Positions 1 through 10,289 of a stretch of DNA of 64,000 nt are shown one piece after another. How positions within the stretch are numbered: the stretch's first letter is position 1; the number at the start of each line of letters is the position of its first letter. Below the pieces are notes generated by a model. It was not told the DNA's origin. It did no database searches and worked only from the letters and a program-made list of their open reading frames with translations. The stretch lies in assembly GCA_022376465.1 (NCBI GenBank), contig JACDTU010000001.1:806001-870000 (forward strand), in the 5' to 3' direction. The stretch comes from Cubamyces lactineus (Eukaryota; Basidiomycota; Agaricomycetes; Polyporales; Polyporaceae). Made by a program: the position numbers and the translations under genes.

Positions 1-651
1 TGGATTTCCTCCGGCGTAGTCCGTCCACAGGTCATAGAGGGCGCCGATACCAGCGGTGAGGTAGAAACATATCAGCAAGTACGGGGGCGTGATCGGCGGC
101 TTCGCGACCACACGCGTGAATGCGTACGTCTAAAAACACAAATGAGCCGTCCTCGTCCCAATATATCATGGCGCATCTGCACTCACCCAAGCCAAAAACG
201 CCGCCGCAGCGCGCACAGAGCCCTCCAAATCCTCGCCGCCTACTTCCGCCTTGTACGCGAGCACCGCGAGCCACGCTACGCTCTCTGCGACAGCCCCCGC
301 CGCGAGCACGCGCGCCTTCCAGATACCATGTCCGATCGGGCACGGTACGGGCTCGTACCCGTCCGCGGTGATGTCTTCGAGCGTGAAGAAGTTGCGGAGA
401 GGGCGGGTGAGGGTGTGCGCGATACGTCGGACATAAGCGGGCACAGGGATGCGCGCGAGGACGTCGTAGGTGAAGATGAGCAGCGTGATCGCCGCCGGGA
501 GGAGGGTGGTGAGCACCTGACGAAGCTCTGGTATGTGTAGGGCGTCGGGGACCTCGAACGAGGTGTTTTGCTGTAGGCCCAGATGGGGTACCGCTCCCGG
601 AGACAGCGAGGACGGAAGAGACGAGAAGGCATGCTGCTGCTCGGTGCCCAT
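1..651 (-). CDS. Membrane transporter N-terminus, probably ABC type (partial)
   Basis: Model: complement(join(<1..129,187..651)), continuing beyond the left edge. The start at 651 opens a hydrophilic leader (MGTEQQHAF) followed by hydrophobic segments such as LLPAAITLLIFTYDVLA. The intron (donor GTGAGT at 186-181, acceptor TTTTTAG) joins in phase 0 to a second exon encoding TRVVAKPPITPPYLLICFYL and another membrane segment. About 198 residues are visible. The pattern of several transmembrane helices separated by short loops with Arg/Pro-rich turns resembles the N-terminal TMD0 region of fungal multidrug or metal ABC transporters. That assignment is inference, because no nucleotide-binding motif (Walker A, Walker B or ABC signature) lies inside the window. 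It could be another polytopic membrane protein. The gene is divergent from the trehalase gene, with about 1.9 kb between their starts. Confidence 0.5.
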
Positions 652-2570
652 AACTCGCAGGTGGGAGGTGGGACCGACCTAGGAGCTGTGGAGGGTGCTA
701 TCTCTGCCGCGCACGCTGTCGAGGACGATGAGGGCGTGCAGTGGGAAACTGGTCGGAAAGCAACATGGTTGGAGCATGTCGGACGGAGAATGCACTCTCT
801 GACGCGAGCTCGCACGGCCTCGCGCAAGGCGTCTCGTCCCCGGCGCCGCGTCTGCCTCTCAAGCTTCGACAAGCCTGCCCGCATCAGCGTGGCCACCGCA
901 AAGTCTCGCAGAAATATCAGCCCGCGTCGCGTCGGGAAGGCCGTTGCCAGCTTTGCGCATGCTCTCGCGTCTTTCAGGGCGATCAGCGTTTTTTGTATGT
1001 ACAAAATACATAACGGAAGCCTATAGTCTATCTCGAGACAACTTCCGATCGCACTCGTTGTGTCCCGACAACGTCATCCACTGCTCCTGGGACCTGCACG
1101 CGGGACGTGTAGATGCGCGCGGGCGGAGGAATCCTTTGTTGGGTGATCATCGATACAAGCAAGGGCAACATCCTCAGAAATCGCGCGAGGGCTTGACGTC
1201 AAGCTCGGTGCAAAGGTGTAAAAAGCACTCCAACGCTACTCAGCGTGGTGGTCGAGTCACCTTTTCCCGAAGACTCCAAGGAGAGACGAACGCAATGCGC
1301 GCTCAATTCGTTTCGGTGGGTGCCCGCCCCAAGCGAATTCCGCAGGGACGATCCGCCGTAGCGAGCCGATTCGCAAGTGTCGGTAGGATGCCTTTGACGT
1401 CAAGATGGGATGTCTCGGAGTCAAATTTTCACCGGAAGTGGGCGATAAACGTCGAACTACGGTGCGCACTGCGATAGAACCATGCTGTTCGTATGCACAT
1501 TGCGACTCCGTAGGAATATATCGTGTCCAACGGCAAAGCATCTAATTCAGTTGTTCACGTACAGAATAGCGATTCCGACATTTGTCGTAGGATCCATCAC
1601 GAAGCTAAGAAGACGCGAACTCTCGTTGGTTGTTGGATGCTTAATATGATAATCGGGCCATACTGGATGTACGCGTAATGTTGAAAATGCGTACCTCTGG
1701 CGGTGTTCCGACGTAGACGGCCGGAGGCTATAGTTCGCATGCTATCGCATGATGAGCGTCAGGTTCAGGGCACAACCAACCTGTTGAGTGCACGCCGGAC
1801 TAGAGCCAGAGCTCTTGGCCGGTGTCATGCCTGCGTGAACATACCGGATCTTGGATATGTCCCTGCTGTCTGACACACAGGGGTGATGCCTGAGGGAGGC
1901 AGGGCCTGAGAAGATGGTGCCGTATGTCGCTAGAGGCACAGAGCGCAGTGTGGCAGGGAGAAAGCATGAGTGGGACGAGATACTCAATAAGCCAATGAGC
2001 CATGTGGAGGAGCGTCTGTGTGGGGAAGCGCAGTACTAGATGGGATCTCCAAGGTCCGTAGCTTGGACATGTTCTTGAGAAATAGATGGTCGCCGTGCGA
2101 GATGAGCGACTGTGGCAGGATGAACGCCGGCTGAAAAATGCGGGGAAGGGGGTGCCGTAACGGAGGCGAGGTCAGGTGAGACGCGCAGAAATGGCGCGCG
2201 TCGGTGGGTATAAGAGCGCGGCGAGAGCGGAGAATGCAATGTCTTCTGAGTATCGCCGGCGACGAGAGCACTGAGGACGACGAGGACGACGACGCCGGAG
2301 GGTCGAGCGAAGCTGAGCGATAGTTCGTGAACAAGTTGCAGAAGAGGCTGAGTGGGCGCCAGAGAGAGTCGGCAGCAAGCGCTCCGATCCATCTCGCGTA
2401 GAAGAGAGGATACGGATAGTCCGCACCACCCAACCTGCTACCATTCGTCACCTCCCCTTTCCTCATCGCCCTCGTTCTCTTTCATCGACCACCATCATCT
2501 GCCTTATCCTTATACGCCAACCGTCTCTGCCGTTCTCTTAATCGCCTTTCTCGCTCCCTATACCCCTCCC
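652..2570. other. Intergenic region between divergent transporter and trehalase genes
   Basis: No gene is supported here. The sequence holds the promoters of two divergent genes. The last 130 bases before the trehalase start are pyrimidine-rich, as is common in fungal promoters. Two perfect TGACGTCA octamers lie at 1194-1201 and 1395-1402. Confidence 0.6.
1194..1402. promoter_or_regulatory. Pair of perfect CRE-like octamers
   Basis: The palindrome TGACGTCA occurs at 1194-1201 and again at 1395-1402, each in the longer identical context TTGACGTCAAG. This octamer is the classical site for ATF/CREB-type bZIP factors. The sites lie about 540-750 bases upstream of the transporter start and 1.2-1.4 kb upstream of the trehalase start, so the transporter is the nearer candidate target. 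Function is inferred from the motif alone. Confidence 0.4.
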
Positions 2571-5500
2571 ATGGCTCCCGCACTCACCCATCCTACCGGT
2601 GTCAACTTCATCGACGAACAACACCGCCCCGTCCACAGCGACGCCAGCACCTACTATGGCGGCGAGGAGCGTTTCTCCCGCTCTCGTACCTATAGCGCCG
2701 TACGTGCATTCCTCTCATTTGACCCGCCCTTTGTCCGCGATGACTGACTCGGTCTCTGCGCGTTCGGTTGATTGCAGTCATTCACGCATGGGTACAACCC
2801 TAAACGGCCACCCGTCTTTGGCGATGAGTGGCACCAACGCTCTCGCCGCATGTCCCACGACGAGAAGAGCACCGCGCCCAGGCGGTTCCTCATTGACGTC
2901 GAGGAGACCATTCGTGTCGTCCTCGAGCAAGAGGATACCGACGGCGACTTCCAGATCAGCGTTACGGACGCCGGTCCGAAACTCATGGCGCTCGGTACGG
3001 CGACGAGCAACGGTTTCAAGAGTTTTGACATTCGGGTGAGTCTCTCTAGCCACGTCCACTTGTCCACTTCTACACAAGCGCACGTTCGCCTTGGTCTGCC
3101 TCTGGAACATCGTCCCGCACTCTAAGGGGCTGGGGTACGGGATAAGCCACGTCCGGCATGCTATGGCGGCGAATCCGCGGCGTCGCGGGGCCGTCAATTT
3201 AGGGCCGATTTGCGTGGGATTCGGATTGTCCAAATCTCACAATAAGCCACACTTTGTCGAGATGATGACCCGAGAAGGCGCCCAAGCAAGATCAGCGGGT
3301 TATTGTCGCGATCTCTCCTGTGGAAGCGCTGGGCAATGACAACCAGGCAGAGCATGGCTGCAGACGGTCGACGTCTTCCAAACTCCTATAACGAGCACGA
3401 TAGTCCGGAATGGGGAAGACATCAGGCCCATAGAGCGGGCTGCTTGCGCAGGCGGCGAATATGCGCATCGTTTCTGCTTGATATCGCTGCTAACGGCCGA
3501 GAGCGGTGGTGCTAACAGTTCTGGATGCACAGGGAACCTACATGCTCTCAAATCTCCTGCAAGAACTTGCTCTTGCGCGGGACCATGGGCGGAAACGAAT
3601 TGTACTCGACGAGGCGCGTCTCACGGAGAACCCGGTGGACCGTCTCTCGCGCATGATCAAGTACTCGTTCTGGAATGCACTAACGCGGCGCATCGACGGC
3701 GAGGGTCTCGAGATCATCTGCGCAGACCCGAAGAACCGTACCGGTCGCGTCAACCCGCGCATCTATGTCCCGCACGGCGAACCTGCCATGGCAGAATACT
3801 ACCGCCAGGTTGCCAGGGAGAAGCCGCACCTAAACTTGGACGTGCAGGTGCTGCCGCCGAAGCCTGACGACCCCGCATACGTCAAGAGCCTGAACAACAA
3901 GCCGGGTATTCTTGCTCTCGCGATGCAAGAGGTCGACAACGGTAAGGGCCAGAAGGTCCTCAAGGGCATACCATTCGTTGTGCCCGGTGCACGGTTCAAC
4001 GAGGTACGTTCGTGCCCTTATGCGTCCTTGACTGATGCGATAGTAACGATATTTCCATTAGCTCTACAACTGGGACTCGTACTTCATTTCACTGGGCTTG
4101 CTCGTTGACGGCTACGTGAACCTGGCGAAGGGAATGGTCGACCACTTCATCTTCGAGATCAAGCACTACGGCAAGATCTTGAACGGCTCCCGGAGTTACT
4201 ACCTATGCCGGACGCAGCCGCCTTTCCTCACGGACATGGCCCTCCAGATCTACAACCAGCTCGACCGATCAGATATGGACGAGAACCGGAGATGGTTGAA
4301 ACGTGCAATCCAGGCCGCGATCAAGGAGTACCACACGATCTGGGTGGCAGAACCGCGAATGGACCCGAAGACGGGCCTCTCCCGGTATCGCCCCGACGGT
4401 CTCGGGATCCCGCCCGAGACAGAGGCGACGCACTTCACGCACATCCTGGAGCCGTACGCCGAGAAGCATGGGCTATCCGTGCTCGAGTTCAGCGAACGGT
4501 ACAACGACGGGTCGATCAAGGAGCCCGAGCTCGACGAGTACTTCCTGCACGACCGCGCCGTGCGCGAGTCCGGGCACGACACGACATACCGCTTCGAGAA
4601 GCGGTGCGCGAACCTGGGCACGATCGACCTCCAGGCGCTGCTGTACAAGTACGAGGTCGACATCGGGACCGCGATCCGGGAGGTGTTCGACGACGAGCTC
4701 GAGCTCGAGGAGGACTTTGCGCTCACGCCGTTCCCGCCGAGCCCCGAGTCGTACGCGGACCCGAGCAGGTGGGAGCGCTCGACGAGCCGGCTGCAGAAGA
4801 GCGAGGAGTGGTTCCGCCGCGCGGAGTGGCGCAAGGGCATCATCGACAAGTACTGCTGGAACGAGAGCAAGGCGCTGTACTTTGACTACGACACCGTGCA
4901 GGGGAAGCAGAGCTTGTACGAGAGTGTGACCGCGTTCTGGACGCTCTGGGCAGGCTGTGCGAGCGAGGAGCAGTGTTGGAAGCTCATGTAAGCCATGGTC
5001 GCCCTTCAATATCTGCCGTTGTGGGAGCGATGCTGACGAGGTTCACAGCTCGCATTCACTGAAGAAGTTTGAGGTACTGGGCGGCCTGGTATCTGGTACG
5101 GAGGAATCCCGAGGCAAGATCTCGCTCGACCGTCCAAACCGGCAATGGGACTATCCGTAAGTACTCTACTGCTCAGCGTCAGCATATAGCATGTATTAAC
5201 CTCGTCTGTCATCTAGTTACGCTTGGTATGTTACTCAATCAGGATCTTTATCTCACGGCTTCTCATAGACATCATGTAGGCCACCTCACCAAATCATGGC
5301 ATGGGTCGGCCTCGAGCGGTATGGATACTTGGAAGATGCTCAGCGTCTGGCGTACCGGTTCCTGTACATGTACGTGCTCTCCCTCGCCAAAGACTTCTGA
5401 TCGCGATGTCTAACGGAACACGCCAGGATGACCACCGCCTTTGTCGACTTCAACGGCGTCGTCCCAGAAAAGGTGAGCCCGCGCGCACGGACAAGACATG

Positions 5501-5998
5501 CGTCCAGCTGCTGACGAGTCGTTGCCGTTTAGTTCGATGCGGTGAAGTTGTCTCACCTCGTGGATGCCGAGTACGGTAACCAGGGGATCGACTTCAAGAT
5601 GGTTCCCAGAGAAGGGTTCGGTTGGATGAACGGTGAGTACTCTGTCGCCTCCCTACAGCCCGTGTGGCATCCGCCTTGCAACCGGCGCTGACTTTTCGCC
5701 GTTTGCAGCTGCGTACCAAGTCGGCTTGACATACCTCTCCACGGGCATGCGCCGCGCCGTGGCGACGTGCACCAGTCCCGAGGTGTTCTTTGGCCAGGCG
5801 CCCAACGCTCAGCCTTCATACTCCTCCCAGGCTTACGCCGCGGCGAACAACGATCCCCTCGGCCTCGCCATGGACACCCTCAAGCTTTCGTCTCCCGTCA
5901 TGCAGCCCACAACCTTGTCACAAGCCCCGCCCGCTCTCGAGCAGGAGCAGCCCGAAAACCAGCAGACGCAACATGGCTCACACGCCGAGTCACGATGA
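2571..5998 (+). CDS. NTH1: Neutral trehalase
   Basis: Ten-exon model: join(2571..2699,2778..3035,3533..4003,4062..4987,5049..5156,5217..5225,5280..5369,5427..5472,5533..5632,5709..5998), 808 residues, all phases consistent. The cytosolic enzyme hydrolyses trehalose to two glucoses. Visible hallmarks are a PKA-type site RRMS (Ser69), the calcium-binding loop [14 protein letters not shown] (about 96-109) that marks fungal neutral trehalases, signature 1 [15 protein letters not shown] (from 280, split by intron 3) and signature 2 QWDYPYAWPP (627-636, split by a microexon). The Ca loop and PKA site fit the known activation by cAMP kinase together with 14-3-3 and calcium. Intron 2 (3036-3532) is 497 nt, far longer than the others. 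The C-terminal tail, about 60 residues rich in Gln/Pro/Ser, is poorly conserved in the family. The start at 2571 is the first ATG in frame with the conserved N-terminus. Confidence 0.95.
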
Positions 5999-6802
5999 AC
6001 CACTACTGCCGGCGATCAAGACTGCTGCGAGAAGACGTCGCAAGTTCCACGCTCATGACGGCGCGTTCACTTCGGCCTTACCGGAGCTGTGGACGTTGCC
6101 ATGTTAAAATAATCCATGCACCTAATCTCCGGAATCGGAACCCACACGAGCTTATGTCAAGCTCGACGGAGCTCGAGCTCATCATATCTTGGAATCTCTC
6201 TTTTCTCACTCACGACGGACTTTCATTCTACATCAACCTCTTGATCGCTCAGTCTTACTTCCTCCCTTCCGCGAACATCGCTCAACGGAATCAATCTCTC
6301 TCCGACGCACGCCGCCGACCTGGAATGATAGTAGAGTTTGCTACTAGACGTCCTACTCCGTCTTCCTTCAATTTCCTCGTGTATAACATGCCCACCGTCG
6401 ATACAGTTAGTAGCCATCAAATGATGTAGATAGTCGTCTCCAATTGTTCTCGCTCATTTCCTGTGTAAAATCGAGTAGCTCTTCTATCGCATCGCGCGTT
6501 CCTCTGCCTTGTGACCACAGCACGGTCGTCTCAGCTACGGAATTTAACTATAAGTACTGCATAGGTCTGCGTAACCTTGGACTTCACCAAGCTCCGAGGC
6601 CTACGTTGGTGGCAAATGGCAAAGCCGCTCAGACTGAGCGCTCCTCGTGCAGCGGAGTGACGACAGTGCTAGAGCCGGAAATGCCTACTTTGTGCAGCCA
6701 CCGCGGGTTCGCTGCTGTTCCTCAGAGAGTAGTCACACCGCGCCGCTATCTCTATCTCTCACTCTTGCCTCCCTCGCTCACTCGGCATGCTCAGCACTCT
6801 CC
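5999..6802. other. Intergenic region, trehalase 3' flank and ATG15 promoter
   Basis: No coding sequence is supported. It contains the trehalase 3' flank and the upstream region of the next gene on the same strand. A pyrimidine-rich stretch (CTATCTCTATCTCTC, about 6745-6759) lies shortly before the ATG15 start. Confidence 0.5.
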
Positions 6803-8358
6803 ATGCTGTTCTCGACGGTGACGAGCTTCCTTGCCTCATACTTGGCCGCCCTGCTTTCCTCGCCGCTTCATGACCCCGCACCCGTAGTACCTGCGGCACC
6901 GGAGCCTTTACGCTTCGAGCTGCGCCATCTGCACGCCGTCTCGCCCGACGCCCGCGTGCTCTTCCACGACGTCCACGCTGCAGACCTCGCTGCTCTCGCC
7001 GAGGCGGGCGAGCCCTCGACGTACGCGCTGCGCCAGCGCCGCGTGAAGGCGCACAGACCGCGGTCCGTAGATGCGTTCCACCGTGCGCGGGTGCGCTCGA
7101 TGCGCTTCCAGGAGAGCGAGGCGGTCGACTGGGACGAGGTGGAGGTGGATGGGCCGGACGTGGAGTCGAGGGAGACGCTGCTGCTGCTGGCGAAGATGAC
7201 GAATAATGCGTATTTGTCGCCGGGAGAGCAGGGGTGGTACGAGCTGGGTGACCGGTGGAATGTCGTGAGTGTCTCGTTTGTCTGAAGTTGTCCTTGGACA
7301 TCCGCGCGACGGCAAGAATTGTGTCTGTTACAACTACGATGCTGAACGGCCGCTAAATCTGGCAGAGCTATCCGTTTGGCTGGGAACCGGACGACGACGG
7401 CTTCCGAGGGCACGTCTTCGCCACCCCAGACAACTCGACCATCGTGCTCTCCATCAAGGGCACGTCCGCCGCGTTTATCGGCGGAGGCGGACCGACAGCG
7501 AAGAAGGACAAGTTCAACGACAACCTGTTGTTTAGCTGCTGCTGCGCGCGCGTAGACTGGACGTGGACCACCGTGTGCGACTGCTATCGCGGCGGGTGGA
7601 GGTGCGACCAGAACTGCCTGGAGAAGGCGTTAACGGACGACAGCTTATTCTATCCCATTGGAACTGTGAGCATCTATGACTTCTCATCGGCATGCATTGT
7701 GTCGGTAAAGAACAAGTACTGACCGCGATGCGTTAGAATTTGTACAACAATCTCACCTACCTATACCCTCACTCGAATATCTGGATGGTCGGACATTCCC
7801 TCGGCGGCGCGCTCGCCTCCCTTCTAGGCGTCACATTTGGCGCACCCACCGTAGCCATCGAGTCTCCAGGAGAGAAGATGGCTGCTGCTAGACTCCATCT
7901 ACCCTCTCCGGTGAGCTTTCTTCATTTCCATTCAAACTCAGAAATCCGCTGACGGTATGCTCGTAGCCGGAAGTTCAACATGTCACACACGTATACCACA
8001 CTGCTGACCCCATCGCGATGGGGACTTGTAATGGTGTTCTCTCGTCATGTGCTCTAGGTGGCTACGCGATGGAAAGCAAGTGTCACCTTGGCAAGTCCAT
8101 CATATACGACACAGTCTCAGAGCTGTCCTGGGCGGTAGACATCCGCACGCACACGATCGTCAACGTGATTGAGAAGCTGCTCGCGAACCCTTGGCCACCA
8201 AGCGTCGAAGCCGGCCGAGAGGTCCCCGAAGCGAAGCCAGAGGAGGACTGTGTGGTAAGTGGGCAGCTCTGGACGTACCGATGCATTCGGGCAGGTGCTC
8301 AAGAAGACGACAGGAATGCTACAGCTGGGATTTTGGAGACTACCCACCTTCGAGGTGA
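6803..8358 (+). CDS. ATG15: ATG15-type vacuolar autophagic-body lipase
   Basis: Five-exon model: join(6803..7264,7366..7665,7737..7910,7967..8254,8314..8358), 422 residues. ATG15 lipases are delivered to the vacuole and hydrolyse the membrane of autophagic bodies. The protein starts with a short hydrophobic anchor ([12 protein letters not shown]), as expected for a type II membrane protein. The serine-hydrolase elbow GHSLGG has Ser275 as nucleophile. The conserved block [16 protein letters not shown] and the following Cys-rich [14 protein letters not shown] segment are specific to the ATG15 family. The last exon ends [13 protein letters not shown], matching the family's short tail; reading through the alternative upstream acceptor gives an unrelated tail and was not used. 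It lies downstream of trehalase on the same strand and converges with the next gene, leaving about 106 bases between stop codons. Confidence 0.93.
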
Positions 8359-8464
8359 ACGCTGGGCTTCGTCGCGACGTATCCCATTAGCCTCGTATCA
8401 TGAATTATAAATGATGTACGCGGTGAATGCAACCAGCTTATGATACAAACGCAACACCAAAAGC

Positions 8465-9698
8465 CTAGTTGGATGATTTGGCCGATTCATCGTCGGTCTC
8501 TGTCTCGGGCGGACTATCTGACTCCGACGATGCATGAGAAGTAGCAGGCCGTCTTCTTATAGGCCATGTAGCCGGCTTTCCATCCACGGCTACCAGCTCG
8601 CCCTCGATGATCTCCAATATGTCGGAGGCTCGCGCATCCGCTGGGTCGTACTCGAGAGGCTTGAAGATCCTTTGGCATCGGATGACGTATGCCTCCTGAT
8701 CTGTGTCGCCAGAAGCGATGTTGGTACGTTCAACCGTGAACATCGCAGCGCCTGGTCAGCCAGCCGTGAGCATGCCTCGTCAGGATGTATATACTGTGGC
8801 CTTCACCTGACCGGGGACTGTTACTCTGCCGTACCAGCCTGCCGAAGCTGATCCAGTTGATGAAGTAATGTCCGAGGATCCAAATCGACTCCCAGTTCTT
8901 GGTCGACACGCCAAAGTCGAACACGAACGCGTGCCCCGGTTGTACGCATATCTGGCTGTTGCTCAGTGGCTTCGCCATGTGCCCTCGCCTGGTGTTATGG
9001 TAGCGCTCGATGTCGAACGGGGAGACGAGGTGTTCGTCCACGAGGTACTCTATGAGCGGCGTGTTCAGGACCTGCAGCACCGACAACCGCCACGGGCTGT
9101 ACCCGTCCGGTCCCAAGAGGTCCCAGCCGACCGCCATCGAGTCGGCCGACGGATTGTTCGTCACGCGGAACCGAATCTCGCCGCCGAGCGCGGTGAGGCG
9201 GGGGTTTGCCGTCCAGTAGAAGAAGCCGCGGGTGCCCGCGGGGAACGGGACGTGGTCTGCGTGCGTCGGACGGCCGTCCTCGACCTCCCCGCGGCGGTAG
9301 TAGATGGCGGAGGTGAGCACACGGCTGTGGGGCTTTTGTTTCGTGAGGTATACGAAGATCCGGTTCGACAGATCGACGTAGTCCGTCGACCGAATTCTGC
9401 TCGGATTGAGCGTGGGCATCGGCCTGGTCCCCCTACTGAGATCACTGTCTAGCTTTCCTTTCCTGGGAAAGTCTTCATCCGAAGAACTTGGGCTTCTTTC
9501 GAAGGTGCGGGGTCTTTCGCGGAAGGTAGCGCGGGACGCGGTGGCGGCGAGCGTCGGGGCAGGACTGGATGATGAGCTGGTATGTGCATCCTGCTCTTGC
9601 GGAGTCTCCGTGCTCTGTTGTGCAACAGCCCTGCAATGAGCCGCGCTCATCTCGGTGCGCACTATGGACTAAAAGACTTACATACGACCGCCAGCCAT
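8465..9698 (-). CDS. Conserved unknown protein, copy A of a local paralogous pair
   Basis: Model: complement(join(8465..8751,8807..9630,9682..9698)), 375 residues, phases consistent. I do not recognise the family. The first exon is only 17 nt (MAGGR plus two bases), followed by a Ser/Pro-rich stretch. The core contains DYVDLSNR, FPAGTRGFFYW and a GEIRFRVTN segment, then a C-terminal block ending in an acidic Ser/Asp/Glu tail. The motifs DYVDLSNR, FPA-TRGFFY and IRFR recur in the same order in the gene at 12746-13942 (copy B), and both copies have a small intron at the same place near the C-terminus (phase 1, next residue Gly). No membrane segment or signal peptide is evident. A start at 9650 or 9662, without the first intron, cannot be excluded. 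Confidence 0.7.
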
Positions 9699-10289
9699 GA
9701 CCTGCAGCCTGCAGTCGAGGAAGTGCCGTAGTTCCTCTGAGATGCGTGGACCTCGCCACCCGCGAAAAAGTGTGATTGCGGAAGGCCCTAGACGCCCCCG
9801 TGGCAGATATACGCGCGTTCATGAAGTAATCAAGATGGAATGCGGACAAGTACCACGCTGTGTCAGACCAGAGAGGACGCCAGGAAGGATGAGCACAGAG
9901 TAGCGGCGGTGGTCGTGAGAAGAGACTGACAGCTGGAGCTACACCGAGCGCGTCTGAGCGTTGAGTGCGTTGAGTATTTGACCGCAAACATCGGCCCGCG
10001 TCCAGACCTCTGATACCTTTCCGGTTATATCGGAATACTCGTCCTGTGGTCTCCTTCACTCTCCTTCCGAGTCAGTTACTCTGGCCACCGCTTCAGGCGG
10101 TTCATGCCTATCCCCACGCATTTTATGTTGAACGCTGTCAACTCAAGTATCGTGAAATGGTTTGATTTACTCCCCGTACACTGCGGCATCTACTGTGCTC
10201 ATACTGTATCAGATGTATTGGAGTACAATACTGTCAACAAGACAACAAAACGTCGAGTAATCGCACTGCTAGTATATAGCACGAGAACC
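9699..10289. other. Intergenic region between copy A and the peroxisomal carrier
   Basis: No gene is supported. It is the upstream region of copy A and the 3' flank of the carrier gene, both on the minus strand. No repeat was noticed. Confidence 0.5.

Noticed and set aside
3255..3275. ATGATGA in trehalase intron 2 as a snoRNA C box
   Set aside because: No CTGA D box at a suitable distance and no flanking terminal stem.
8285..8391. Alternative last exon of ATG15 starting at the GGGCAG acceptor
   Set aside because: It gives a tail unlike the family, whereas the acceptor at 8312-8313 gives the expected [10 protein letters not shown] ending.
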